Positions 50,201 through 62,955 of a stretch of 64,000 bases of DNA are shown one piece after another. The DNA is from Lateolabrax maculatus (Eukaryota; Chordata; Actinopteri; Acropomatiformes; Lateolabracidae), in NCBI GenBank assembly GCA_031216445.1, contig CM062213.1:13207501-13271500 (forward strand), in the 5' to 3' direction. A model generated the notes under the pieces. That model saw only the letters and a list, made by a program, of their open reading frames with translations, was not told the origin of the DNA and did no database searches. Numbering within the stretch: position 1 is the stretch's first letter; each line of letters starts with the position of its first letter. The translations under genes and the position numbers were made by a program.

Positions 50201-53200
50201 AACAATGAAGCTGTCTCTGTAATACCAGCCCCTTCCACCCGACAGGAAGCATTTGTTGTGAGTAACCTATAATCAGTGAGCCTTTGTATGCAGAGGAATG
50301 AAAAGGGATTTCCCTGACGATCTGCCTCCACTCGCCTTTTTCGCCTGGAGGCCTGATCTCAGGTCACACTGCCAGTGTCAACCGGATGACAGCAGAGCAT
50401 TAAATCCATCAGGTGATCTGATCTGCCTTTCCCCTGTGAACTCTTAGTTCATATTGTCTAGCAGATAATACTTGTGCTTTTGCCAAAGGAAGTGGCACCT
50501 TGGACACTGGTGGAGTGTTGTGATGGGCATTTCAGTACACTGATAAACAGCCTTCCAGGGCATGGGAGGTTAATGAATGTGCAGAATGGACAGAAATCAG
50601 GACACAAGAGCTGCAATTCAGTCTGAAAGCTGATGTTTCCTCCCTTTCTTCCTTCCTTCCGCTAACCCCTGACACCAGTCGCAAATTACAGCATCCAAGG
50701 TTGAATAGTTAAAGGCCAAGAGAATCAGAGGAAGGAGGAAAAGCTGCATGAGTTGCGTATGATTTTCAGTGTGTTTATGGAAACAGATGCACACATTTGT
50801 GGAGTGAGAAACGGCTCCAGCACAATGAAAAAACTTTAAAAGGAATGGAGATTTCCTATCTCTGCTTTCACTCTGCTGTCTCTCTAGAGAAGAGCCTTTC
50901 ATCTGGTCCCTATCCTGGTGGCCGTGAGAAGAGGTCGAGTGAACCCTGAATAGAAGACGTGGCCGCGTTACTTCACCACCAAAGCAGAAGGACCTTTGCA
51001 CTCCAAGTACTGCCGCAGTGGAGGAGAAGGAGCAGGTTGAGTTTGAGTAGGAGGGATAAAGATGAATAGATGGATGGATGGATGGATGGGGGATGGGGGC
51101 AAAGGTCTGGAGCACCAACAGAAGTTCTCTCTGGGGAGTCACTTGGCGGCAGTGGGGGGGTAGCGGAGTTCTTTTCACATAAGAAAAGGGGGCCAGCCCA
51201 TTTCATCCTGAGCTGGGGCAGCAGGACCTCTGTCACGTACCAAAGAAACTCCAGCCCTATTCATCTATTGTCTCCGAGATTGAACAGAGTGGTGCCATAA
51301 ATATGTTGCACTACTCATTATACAGCTCACAAATGGCGGCATGTGTGCAATGTATAAATACAAACATTGTTAATGCAAACTCTGGCAATAATGGATTCTC
51401 ACAATTACTTTGAATTTGAGAGTTTATTATCCTATTCTATCTGAATTTTGTTAATCTACAAAAAGATTGAAATATCGTTTTCACTTGATCCAAAACTTTC
51501 TTTCAACTAACTTTTATTATCACTTGTTGATGGAAATTGTTCCTCTAATCGTCCCACGCTCCTTTTTGATTACAACACACACGTGAAAAGGACTTGTGTT
51601 CTGCACCGGTGCATCTGTTAATTGAATCTGTTTTTTGCTCTTTGTGTCGGCCCATTGTTCTAATGAGTGGGAACATGGATTAGGGAGCTCGTTGCGTGTG
51701 TTAACAACCGGATGAAAGAGCAAAGGGAGGCAAAGCGGGGCATGTCATTGGATAACAGCTGTCCTGTTGCTCTACTAATCCTATTGACTAAATTACACTC
51801 CACACCTAACTAAGCAGCCACGAAACTAACTACCCTCATGCACCAACTGTCGACTCAGTGCTCCCCACCTTCCGACTCCTACCAAGGACAACCTGCTTAT
51901 TTGTGTCAGTCAGCATTCCTCCTCATCTCACTTTACTTCCTTTTCTCACAACAGTTGGGCTCTTCAGTGGAATCCACATGCCAGCCATGAGCCTCTAAGG
52001 ATATCACTTTCTCTTGTAAACGTAAAATTGGACACAGGGAGTTGGCTGGAACAAACTACAACATGATAAGTGTGTTTTAACTTATGCAATAAAACATGTT
52101 TCCTGAATCCCAACAATCAGGTCATCCTCCAGACTTCGGAATCACAGTTTTTTCCCATCATAAATATTTCCTGTCTTCCTCTGCCAACTTCCGTTTCAGG
52201 TGCTCGGCTCAGAGTCTGCCTGCAGTCAGGAACCTCAGGACTGAAACATTCCTCTGCCTTACTCTTTGAAGCACAGTACTTATCTATCAATGGCATCTGG
52301 TTTTGTCCGACCAGCAGTCAAGGACCGAAAGATATTCCATTTAGAGTGATAAAACACAGAAAAGTCGAAAATCCTAATAATTGAAAAGCTAGAACCAGTG
52401 AACTTTTTTACATTTTTGGTGGAAAAAAGTACTTAAACAATGGGTCAATGTACTGGCCTCCAATGGTTGGCTCACTTATTGAACCAACTCCAAGAGAGAG
52501 CAAGAAACCAAACTCTGCCAGTCAAGGTGACTCGGACCGTCAAGAGTCATAAACCTTGGCCTGACTCAGACTAACCACTGATAGGCGTGTCGGCCCCATC
52601 CCTGTAATCTGTGGTTACTGTCGCCTTAGCAACTCACGCAAAACAAATACTTGCGAGGAGAAGACACACCACTCAGGTAGTCATTCTGAAACATTCACAC
52701 GGCCCTTCCTTTTGTCAATCAGTACTGTAGGTGACGCGAGGTTGAAAGAATTCCTTTCAGAAATCCCCGCACCATACTGTGCCCTTCCTCCCTCCTTCCT
52801 CTTCTCTGTACCCTCTCTCCTCCCACGTTTCCTCCAGACAGTTCAACTCACCACACCCGAGAATGCCAAAAGAGAGGCCTACTCTGCACAAACAGTAGGA
52901 GCACATACAGTATGAACACCACAGTTACTTCACACATATATTGGTTTTTCTCAAGGTCAGTACGTACTGCAAAGTTTTAGCATACTTAACCTTCTTCTTT
53001 GTGTCACTCATATGAAGAGACAAAAGCACAAACCTTCAACAGTATGTCCCAACACTGCTATTAGTTTTAAGATTATATGTGTCTCTGTCTCTGTTTATTT
53101 GTTTTTAAAAACGACCTATAAATATATATAAGAAGCTTCCAAAGAGAAAGTAAATGTTTTTGATTTAATGCTTCAACTCCTTTCCCATTTAAGTAACTCC

Positions 53201-56200
53201 TCAATTTCTACTGAGCTGTGAATTTTGGGAAAATGGTGTCCATCAACACCAAATTCAAATAACAATCGAATTTAGTATATGCTTGTCACTACACAACAAC
53301 CTTAAAGTCCACTTTGATTAGAACTAGAATTAGTATGCAGTATGGTATTGGGACACAGCTTCTTGTACTGTACATTATCACCTCCAGCCATCGACCTATC
53401 CATAAAACAGTGCCTGAGCCCAGCCCCAATGTCTGAGTCCTGTGAGAAAGACAGTGGAAAGAATGTGCTATTGCCCAACAGGTAAAGAGATGAGGCACTG
53501 ATGGGAGACTGTTGAAATGTCCTCAGTGATTTTTATCTAAAGCACAAGGGGAAGTCTATGATTGCCTTAAAATCGAAACAATACAAACAGGTTTAGACAT
53601 CTTCCCTTTCCCATGCCCAATCCTGCTATACCCGACCTCCTACAAGTCAGATGTGAAGTGTTTATTTGATAGATTTCCAAACAAATTAGACACAATTAAC
53701 ATTCCTCTGCGCTCATTCCTCACACCTTGCCAAAGTAGTGGTTGGAAGGGTTTCATTTACTATAACTCACATGGAAACGCAAACATGTCTCAGTTGAGTG
53801 CGTGGCATATTTCTGGCAGTGCTTACCTTGGCAGGCATCGCCAGTGGTTTCGTAGCCTGCCAGACATTGGCACTGACCCACGGGAACCACCCATTCACCC
53901 TCAGCTGTGCAGTAGATGCGTGGGGTGGCCTGACTGACGGCATTCTCCACACAGGCTCCCTCCACCTCCCTAAGAGCATCCGCCACGGTCTCCGGGAAGG
54001 CCGCCAAGCTCTGCACTGTGGACGGGCATGTCTTGTAGTAGACTCTGACAGACAGCAGCGCCACACAAGCGCCCATGTCCTGAAAAGCCAGGTAGAAGCC
54101 CTTTCTGGGCAAAAGCCCCACGGTCCTCGTCTCTGTGTTGACCTTCGGCACGCGACCCCGTGTGACCTCATCAGGAGCGATGGTGGCCACTTTGCGGAAC
54201 TGGCCTTTACGGAAGTTGGTTCCCACGTCAGCATCAGCCTCTGAGATGAAAAGGTTGAAGGTTTCTTTGCAGGCGACGGAAGCACCATCAAAAGTGTTAC
54301 AGTCTCGCACAACAAACTGGAGCTCCACAGAGACACGTGTAGTCCCCGGGCGCTGTTGGATGAATGTTGTGCGTAACCAGTTATCCTGTTCAGTAGAGTC
54401 GATGCTACAAACACTGTAGGTATAGAAAAATGTGCTGTTCACCACCGTCTGGACTATCTCCCACTGTAGAACAGAAAAAGATAAAGAGAGGAGAGGGATT
54501 AGTTTAAAGGGCAACAGTCACTGTTACCAAGCTAAAATAATGATAGAGCATTTTTTTCAGGGAATAAGTACAGGGTTCAGAGGCTTTGTTCCAGCCGAGA
54601 ACCAGTTTTAATTGATGAGACACCTCCTCTTTCATGCTGAGTGAGAAGCTCATAAAGTGCAGAAGTGAGCTGGAGCTTTTTTCCACAAATTAAGATTATT
54701 GGCCTGGACATGTGTGGCGCTCACAACGTGTGTGGTTTTCCACTAACACACAAGGGTGCATGTGTGTGAGACACACATAAATCCAGCAAATACTCCTGTA
54801 GAATACCAACTAAGATTTATGGCAGTTAAATGAGTTTTATAAGCACAGTGCAAAGGCATGGCAGCAAAATTGGCAGCAATTAAGACTTTTTAAGAGAGGG
54901 AAGCAATGACAAGTAGAAAGATTAAAAGCCTCCATTGAACAACTCATATGTTAGCAGTACTGGTGTGTTTCAGGGAATAAATCAACGCTTAAAATTTACA
55001 TTACTTTAACTGCATTTGGGGGAAAAAAAGCAAAAAATCTTGGGTGTATTTCCACTATTTAAAAAAAATGAATTGGTACCATTAGATTAGAGCAGCACTT
55101 TATAGGGCATCGTAGATTATTTAAGTTTGTGATTTTTATAGTTACACATATTAAATCCTCTATATTTTGGCTAAATTAGATACTGGATTTCAGGCAATTA
55201 CTTGTAATACCATCCAACATCTATCGTCTGCTCAGACAGGTTATACTGCATTTAACTGTCAAGACAGCACATTGCAAATTGTCATCCCTGGTACAAATTT
55301 AAATAGACAAGTGTGAGAAACTTGGATTAGAACAAAGCACAGTTTGATGGACAAGGGGAAATCCTATCCTATGAAACGAGAATCCTTAGATCTTTGAGAA
55401 CAGTCACACAAGAAACGTAGCCCACACTGTGGAAACGGCCATGTCCTGTTGCTTTTTTTAGATGGAAAGCCACTGAACTATAGATAGAGGGATGGTTCTC
55501 CACACATGGACCAGTCTTTCTGTCTCTTTTACTTATATCTTCACAAAACTGTACAGATCATATTGCTGCTGTTATCTCTAAATTCAGGGAGGATTCACCA
55601 GGAAAGAAATTTCAAAATCTAGTTTTATGGTTTAGTGTTGGAATGAAAACAATCTCCTGTGATTGTGTAAAATGCACTTCGGTGCTGTAAATTTAAATGT
55701 AGCTTGAACCTTGACATTTTAATGGCATTCATAAGTTCTTTATGAAAGGGTAGCGTTAACACAAGACTAGCTGAGCTCTGCCAAACCTCATCGAGCTGCC
55801 ACTCATTCTATCTCTCCCAGAAAGCTTTTTGAGTGGCCTGAATGAGCAGAAAGAGGTTAATGTTACTAAATAGTATTAAAATTCTTACACCAACTAATCT
55901 TCAGCTGCCTTTTATTCATTTGTTGTCTTACACAGAGAAAAACAGTTTCAAGTCTTGAACCTGAAGTCTTAAAAATGCCTGTTGAGGTATAAATACTCAC
56001 TCCGTTCTCATGTGGCAATGTCAACCACCCCAACTCTGATCCTGAAGCGCGCATATCCAGCAGTACTTCTACAGAGACAAACAAAAAAATACATGTGACA
56101 TAGTAACAACAAGCACAGAAGCAACTAATGACACCTGATGCATCGAAACAAATTATGGGCTATATAGGCCTATAATAAACATTTTGTTATTAAAGAAAGA

Positions 56201-57050
56201 TAAATGTTTTATAGACCTATTATACCTCTGGTACAGATAGTGTAGTAAATATTTTTTGTTTAACAGGCTGTTAAATAATTAGAAAATAACAATGATTTGA
56301 CTGTAAAATGAAATGCTCTGCCTTGATCTCGGGGCCAACAGCTTTATGGGGGGCACATGCCATGCTTTGACAGTTTAATCAAGCATGTCGGTCTGATTCA
56401 GGACTTCATTGACCGTGTCCTCCAGGTCCAAGATACAGGACTAATAATGTCTGAGAAAGGCGTGGGCAGTTAAATTGCTATGACGGGAGAAATACATGAA
56501 TCTACACCACAAGTGAAACAAAAGATCTGACATGTTGGGACATCTCGCAGGTGGCCCTTAACCCTAAATTGACAAAGGCCAGTAAATAGAAGTACACTAA
56601 GTCATTTAAAAATACTGGTAAATATAAAAAAAACTCTTAATCAAAGCTTTTTTTGTTTGTTAAATCATTAAAATTTGTTTAGAAAGCGTTCAAATATATT
56701 CAAAAGAGATATTCACCCCACTAGATTATATATTAGGCTATGCTGACTGAATATCAAAACAAAAAAAAAAAAATCAAACATATGAGGAATTTTAACTTGA
56801 CAAAAATGTGAAAGTAGTTCTAAAACTTAAAGCAGGTTTTTTTTTTTTTTTCAAATTCCGACCTCCTGACTCACGAGGTGCGGTGAAGCTGGGCTACACT
56901 TTTATTTCTCCTTACACGGTGCGGGAAAAAAAAAAAAAAAAGAAAAGAAAGAAAGAAAGAAAGAAAGTACTTACGTTCTTTCGACTGAAGGCTGGCAAAA
57001 GTCAGGCTGGTGAATAAAAACAGGAGCAAGTTGACGCGGCGGAGCTCCAT
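44284..57050 (-). CDS. epha2: EPHA2 receptor tyrosine kinase (complete, 17 exons)
   Basis: Ephrin-A receptor controlling cell repulsion, lens and epithelial organisation. Exons: 56975-57050, 56001-56068, 53827-54463, 49947-50102, 49505-49837, 48444-48571, 48148-48325, 47919-48021, 47594-47646, 47359-47484, 47082-47267, 46912-46973, 46538-46747, 46188-46337, 45730-45923, 44939-45094, 44284-44392; 2925 bases, 974 residues (human 976), same exon number as human. Order: signal peptide, ephrin-binding domain (about 27-205), Cys-rich/EGF region, two FN3 domains (about 315-525), membrane span (about 536-556), juxtamembrane tyrosines in KTYVDPHMYEDP, kinase (GVGEFGEV, VAIK, HRDLAARN, DFG, RWTAPEA), SAM domain (PEWLESIKMSQY...RLPGHMKRIAYSILG) and a VFAV C-terminus. 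The kinase looks intact. Exon 8 uses an odd donor, GTTGGT. Introns 1-4 are long and hold no other gene. Human EPHA2 neighbours ARHGEF19 and RSG1, matching this order. Confidence 0.96.
56937..56968. repeat. (GAAA)n microsatellite at epha2 exon 1 donor
   Basis: A-run followed by GAAA units, ending next to the GTAAGT donor of epha2 exon 1 (56969-56974). On the transcribed strand it reads as a pyrimidine-rich TTTC tract just inside intron 1. Confidence 0.85.
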
Positions 57051-57229
57051 GATTCCACACAACTTTAGTTTTAGAAAAAAATAAATTAAAAAAAAGCGGT
57101 GTTTCTTTTCTTTTTCTTTTTCTTTTTCGCTTTTACACCCCGGAGTCTCTCCCGCTGCTCGCCTCCGTCTGGCTCCGGCTCTCCAGATGCTTCACTCCGC
57201 CGGCCCGAGGGAGCACGAGCCCGCGGACC

Positions 57230-57345
57230 ATTGACAAAACAGGTGGCGTCATCGCCCCGCCCCTCGCCGCGCGCCGTGGAATGTCGGCGCGCTCCTTATA
57301 TGGCAGCGAGGGGGCGGGGCCCGAGCGGCCTGACCGCACCTGTCT
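57230..57345 (-). promoter_or_regulatory. epha2 promoter: CArG box and GC boxes
   Basis: GC-rich block 180-295 bases upstream of the epha2 ATG. CCTTATATGG at 57294-57303 is a perfect serum-response (CArG) element, CC(A/T)6GG. GC boxes flank it: GGGGCGGGG near 57311-57319 and CCCCGCCCC near 57255-57263. A TGACG half-site lies near 57246 on the - strand. The CArG box could double as a TATA-like element. The start site is not mapped. Confidence 0.55.
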
Positions 57346-57601
57346 CATGGAGGAAGTGTCGGTGAACTGCAGGCTCGAGTTTCCAGCGTTTAACCAATAT
57401 GTCAATAATCGAACTCCGTCAGCATCATAATTATCATCCGCATGTGTCAGCTCCACCTACGAATGGTGAATTATATATTTACAGTTTGAAACACACACCG
57501 TGCTTTAACGCGCAGCCTACACATCGTCCGTCACTGTCATATAGAAATCCTGAACGCTTTGTGCTGTTCATAAGCAAACACTCAGTGTAGGCTATAATCT
57601 G

Positions 57602-57935
57602 TCACACTACCCATTCAGCATTACACGTTTGCACTATTTGTATTTGTTTGCAATTTACAGAAACACTTGTATTTGTATTAGGCGTGGTATGCTGTTGAAA
57701 TTTTATATATGTACCTATTTTTTCACCTGCTTGTGTGTGAATAATAGTTTTCTTTTTCTTTTGTTTATTTCTACCTACCTTTGTATGGTTTTGTTGTCCT
57801 TGGGATATTTCCCTGTAAATTGTTCTTGGAACTGCATGTAAGTATATTGAGAGCAACTTAAAACCAGAGTCAAATGCCTTGTATGTGTACACATACTTGA
57901 CAAATAAAGCACATTCTGATTCTGATTAACAAAAA
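57602..57935 (+). mobile_element. LINE (L2-type) 3' tail
   Basis: Ends 'gagagcaacttaaaaccaga', 'gtcaaatgccttgtatgtgt', 'acttgacaaataaagc', then TTCTGATTCTGATT. The short repeat tail and this 3' UTR wording are typical of L2-clade LINEs in fish. Only the 3' end is present (5'-truncated), followed by an A run at 57931-57946. Confidence 0.6.
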
Positions 57936-59984
57936 AAAAAAAAAAATGCGAGTTTATTATTATATGAAATCAGGGTGGAAGAGTATTCAGGTCCCATACT
58001 CACAATGCTCCTGCATTCACAATGTTACTTAACTAAACTTTTAGTCAGGGTTAGGGTTTTATCCAAAGCTACAGTAAATATTTTTTTTTTACTTGAGTTT
58101 GTTGCACAGTCTTATACATCTTGAAATTTAATTAAAGATGGAAGTACACCGGAGCATGAATGTTAACAATTTATTCTAGTCCTGCTTGGGTACACTTGCA
58201 CTTGTTGTTTAAATATACATTAAGAAACATTCTTGGATGTTTTATATGTACTGGATTTTTTCTGCTGGTTGCAAATGGCTCAAACAATAAGCGTCAATAA
58301 TACAGTACAAATATGTTTGGACTTTGGTAGCCTTTCAAAATGAATGAGTGTTTAAGTTGGACAATCTTTTTTGACCATTCTACAAGTAATTGCCTGAATC
58401 CTACACATCTCGACCAGGACTTGTCTTTCCCACGACTGGTAAAGGAGGGGTCAAGTGGGGGGGTGGTGGTCTGGTATGAATATATGACTACTAATGAGAC
58501 AGTCCTCATAAAGAACCTTACAATTTGGGTATGAATATGTGACCACAAAGAAGATCTGACAATGGCATCACCTAGCAACTCTTATCTGGAGGAATGTCAG
58601 AGTCAAGTCTTCTCTGTGAAGCGCCGTGTACTTGGAAAGAAGAGCCCCTCGATCTGAGAGCCGAACACAACCAGCCACCCTGACAAAGACCCCCCAAAAA
58701 ATCAACTGAAGAGGCGGACATTGTCTTGTCCAACGTTACCATACACGGACATTAATCATACAACAGGCAGAGTGTAAGATGTTGGTGAAATAATAGATTA
58801 ACAAGTTAAGTGTAGGTTGAATTATTGCTTTCTGACCTTCAAATGACAACCACTTCAATTGCTTACAAATACAAATTGTAATTTAACATGATTAGTGTAA
58901 TTCCAACAGGACATTTTCACCCTTTAGAAGAGAAGAAGAAAACTGACACCTTCTTAATAGATCATGCACTGCAATTTTCTATCATGATACGAGATTGAAT
59001 TCTTGTTATTTAAATATTAACTGAATTTAAGGTTGACTTCACTCTTAATAGTGAGAGAGGGTGCGTTTTAACACAGTCACTCAAGCAGAAGAAAGAGGGT
59101 TTGAATTCTCTTTTCGTCATCTATTTGTCAACTTAAGCTTCCACAAATATTTGTTGCTTATTGTTCAAATATCAGTTACGTTTTAGTAACCAAACTTCAG
59201 TTGTTTGTCTTTCCTGAGGAAATTTTTTTTATCTGCTTATCAATCACAGAAATACCTGACATCATCTTTAAGATCAAGATATCTCTTACTTTCAAATTAT
59301 CGGACACACTTTGTTTTGAGTGTGAACTGCCACTTGAAGGAAACTTAGATCTTGAGCACTCAAGCAGTCCTTTCTCTCCTCTCCTTCTTTACACACACCG
59401 AGGTATGCTAAGGTGTTTTTTTTTTTTTAGTGTGTCGATGCCTAGACTCAGAGAAGTGGTTTCTGTTGTCATCCAGTTCTCGAACGTGTCAAAGGTTAAC
59501 ACCCTCTCTAACACACAAGTATGCAAATGCTTTCATTACAATACAGGCTTCTTTTTATTCACCTAGCAGAGCATGCGTGCTGCTCGAGAGCAGGCCGCGG
59601 CCTCACAGCGCTGAGCCCTTCGGGTGCTCAAACACCCCCCTCTGGTCCCGGGCTTCTGAGGGTGATGACAACACAAAAGTACTTCACACTGGGGGCTGGG
59701 TCTGCATTTTGTGGGTCAGTGAACAGCAGCCGAAGCAGCAACGCCATGTCATTCAGACCCTGCTCCCCTCGCACCCCCTGCTTTCCTTACACTTCTTGTG
59801 GTATCAGCAAACAGAGAGGTGGAACACTATTGAAAGCACAGGGGAGTTTTTGTGAACTGCCAACACAAAATGCACCTACTGTTTTCCACCATTCCACCAT
59901 CTCAGTGAGGGCCCCTAAAACCTCGTTAAGAAATGATGGATTTGCGTCTTTGTTTATACATTTTGATGACTATTGCCTAACCAT

Positions 59985-60525
59985 CAGTGGTGGAAGAATT
60001 GCTCAAATTATTTACTTAAGTAAAATAGCAGTACCACACAATAGCCAACAGTAATACCAATACCAAACACTAGTCCTAAAACACAAGTCCTGCATTCAAA
60101 ATATCTTAACTAAACGCACATACATATACGACGTATTTGCAACAAAATGTACCTAAAGTTACAAAAGTAAAAGTACTTATTATACAGAATAAAGTCACAG
60201 TGTCACATTATTATACTACTGAATCATCATTACTGATGCATTAACATGTAAGCAGTACTTTAATGTTGTACTACTAATTTTAACTCCTTCAGTTGGCTAA
60301 TTTAATATATAACAATGCATCATACTTTGTAAAATGATCATATGTTTTGTATGAAACTTTATTTTTTACTGAAAAGTAACTAGTAATTGTAGATGTTGAA
60401 TAAATGCAGCTGAGTATAAGGAGTAATATTTTTCTCTGAAATGCAGTGAAGAGAACCATAAAGTAGGATAAAATGGAAAGACTAAAGTACAGTATAGTGA
60501 ATGTACACAGTTACATTTCACCACT
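59985..60525 (-). mobile_element. fish hAT-like non-autonomous element, second copy
   Basis: Begins CAGTGGTGGAAGAATTGCTC and ends near TTTCACCACT, giving terminal inverted repeats of the CAGTGGTGGAA type. Internal phrases such as 'aagtaaaagtacttatta' and 'ttactgatgcattaacatgt' belong to the same family as the 16131-16660 copy, in reverse. No transposase is present, and an 8-bp target duplication could not be confirmed. Confidence 0.6.
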
Positions 60526-62003
60526 CCTAGCAGTGACTGTGTATACTCTGGGTGCAGATTAATTCTTTACCTACTTTTTGTTGTTAAAATTAGCTGTTCA
60601 AAAACTTTCCATTTGTCTCAGTATATGTATATGTATCAAAATTAGATGTATTTGTAATAAAACAAAATTCCTCAGAATTGGAATTAGCAGTTTCATCTAA
60701 CGTTTATTGTCATAGAAATCACAGTAATGAAACAATGGGGAGTTTTTTGAAAAACCATTGCATTTCAGTGATGACCATGTATTTCAAACAGTGTCAACTT
60801 TTCAAGGGTTAAGAAAAGCAGTCCTGGTGAGTTTAGCCTGATAATCAACTGGATTTGAGTCACTTAAAAGATCCGACATATGGGTCCTGATTCAGAGGCC
60901 AAAAATGAGACTATGGCTGACACTGCATTTTTTAGATAATCCTAAAGGTTTTAAAAGGTTTTGATGAGCCTATGAGGTAGGAATTTCCCACACACAAAGG
61001 AGTGTGTAATCCCTTATCTGATAACATGAAAATCACACAAGGCAAAAGCTGTGCTTTACAGCATGACAAAAACAGTCAGACGTGAAGACAAAAAGACGAG
61101 ATAACTCAGCTCAACAACCACGACATTGTTCAGTCCACTACTGTGCTTGAAGTCACACAATACAATACTGTGTACTGATAAACCCTACACAAATAAACTA
61201 TAACAGAAAGTAGGATTTGAAATCATAATCACCAACATAATCTCTGCATATGAAGTTCAACAAAACTGAATAAGAACCACAAGACCACCTTTTAAAGTAA
61301 TGTGTGCTTTAATAATGACACCATAAATGAATCCTAAACCACCAGCCTGCGCCCACTACACACGGGATGGATGTTGTGGAAGCTTCTTCATTCTGAGTTC
61401 TGTTGTCTGGACTCTGCTGAAAAGCCTGTGCATTGTTTTTTTCCCCTTCATGTCCTCAGTCATCCCGTTTTAAAAGCTCCACATGCCACCTCTGAACACA
61501 TCACCTCTCTTAACTGGAATTTGGGGTGGGTGTCTGTTGTCTATGTGGGCTGTGTTGTGTGCAACATAGCGTGGAGAAACAAAGGAAAGAACACGCTCCA
61601 ACAAGACTTATGAACAGAAGAAATGTGAGAATGCGGTTAAAAAACGGAGCATTACTCATACATTACATTGGTTCAGTCTATTTGTGGCTTCGCCCTGATC
61701 AGTCACCACTGCCTGCATTGGCACTGACACCATTCATCAAAGAGCGGCTGTAGACAAAAATGAACACTGCAGGTATAGACAGATATTTTAGTAAGAATCC
61801 CAGAAAGATAGTTGACAGGGTTGTTTCATCTTTGAAATAGAAACCACCACTAAGTGCCTTTGCCTTTAAAGTCACATATCACATAACAAGTTGTAACCAA
61901 ACATAAAATCACAGGAAGGAACAAAGAGTCATTTAAAAATTAGCCTTTGTTTATTGCTCAGTATTATGTTCATATTAGTGTCTAACAGGTTGTGTATTCA
62001 AAT

Positions 62004-62086
62004 TTATCCCGGAGTGAGGTCACTATAGTCCTCCTCGTCTGGCAAGTAAGAGTGGGGGATGAAGGCATGACTGAAAGTGAAATCCC
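62004..62086 (-). CDS. candidate terminal coding exon of an unidentified gene
   Basis: After a TTTACTGAAG acceptor the - strand reads two bases then DFTFSHAFIPHSYLPDEEDY and SDLTPG before a stop at 62004-62006. An AATAAA on the same strand follows at 61950-61955, a fitting distance for a last exon. Composition (Pro, acidic, Tyr) looks protein-like rather than random, but I do not recognise the family and found no convincing upstream exon before the right edge. It could be chance or a pseudogene fragment. Confidence 0.3.
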
Positions 62087-62265
62087 CTTCAGTAAAGACC
62101 CGTGTTAAATGTAATGGGTGTTGGCAAGGAGGCCTAATAAAGATGACAGCACACATTCATATGCATTCGTTTGTGTGCTCAGCTTGACGAAGTCTGCCTC
62201 ACAGGCTTAACAAAGGGGAGGAAGGAAGCCAGGGGCTGTGGAGAATGCCTGGGGGTGTGGGGCGA

Positions 62266-62266
62266 C

Positions 62267-62305
<39 letters not shown>
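62266..62305 (+). repeat. (CA)n microsatellite
   Basis: Pure CA dinucleotide run, followed by two 'ttaaacacaca' interruptions. Confidence 0.9.
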
Positions 62306-62307
<2 letters not shown>

Positions 62308-62448
62308 AAACACACACTTAAACACACACAGTGGCCCTCCAGCTTGCGTCCTGTGGTCTCTCAAGTCTGAAGTTATAGCAGTGACAGCTGGGGTAGCACG
62401 CTCTGCATGGGCTCATTCTCTCTTTGGCAGCCAACCCCTCCCCTCACC

Positions 62449-62449
62449 T

Positions 62450-62510
<61 letters not shown>

Positions 62511-62529
62511 GACACACACACACACACTG
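62449..62529 (+). repeat. (CA)n microsatellite
   Basis: Long CA run interrupted by a GACAGA near 62506-62512. Confidence 0.9.
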
Positions 62530-62637
62530 GATGCTCCATCCTGTTTACTGTTTACATTTCACAGTGGCCGGCCAACTTGGGAGGGCTCTACAGCGTGATC
62601 ACAGGCATTACAGCTGTTTGTAAGGTAGTGGTGTGGA

Positions 62638-62640
<3 letters not shown>

Positions 62641-62669
<29 letters not shown>
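62641..62669 (+). repeat. (TG)n microsatellite
   Basis: Pure TG run. With the two upstream CA runs it forms an inverted pair that can fold or cause strand slippage. Confidence 0.9.
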
Positions 62670-62671
<2 letters not shown>

Positions 62672-62758
62672 AATTTCAACCAATGTTGAGATGAAAAGTT
62701 TATTTTCAACTTTGAAAACAGCAGTTGAAAAAACAATCTCTCCATTTAGTAGCTTTTC

Positions 62759-62955
62759 TGGAGCTTTTGAGTATAGCGCACAATCTTCCTCAGCAGGTGG
62801 AGATGCCCACTTCTCATGCAATTGTAGATATTTCTATTCTTTCTGAGCACTTTAAGGAGTTCTCATCCATGTTGCCTTAAAAGTTGAGACTGAAAGTTCA
62901 TTCTTCACTTTGGAAACAGCCATGGAGGAAGATTGTGCCATACGATCGAAAGATC
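62759..62955. repeat. imperfect inverted repeat
   Basis: GCACAATCTTCCTC at 62778-62791 is the exact reverse complement of GAGGAAGATTGTGC at 62925-62938. The pairing extends imperfectly outward over about 36 bases per arm (GGAGCTTTTGAG... against its mirror around 62940-62955). It may be the ends of a small fold-back or MITE-type element. Confidence 0.55.

Noticed and set aside
53767..54414. 215-codon - strand frame and + strand frames over epha2 exon 3
   Set aside because: Out-of-frame shadows of the ephrin-binding-domain exon, whose own frame matches EPHA2.
62565..62624. 60-base exon-like block on + (good acceptor, open frame WPANLGGLYSVITG..., GTAGTG donor)
   Set aside because: No partner exon on either side in the same phase and no family recognised; it sits between microsatellites, so probably chance.
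62171..62846. Open frames of Thr-His or Cys-Val repeats
   Set aside because: They are translations of CA/TG dinucleotide runs.
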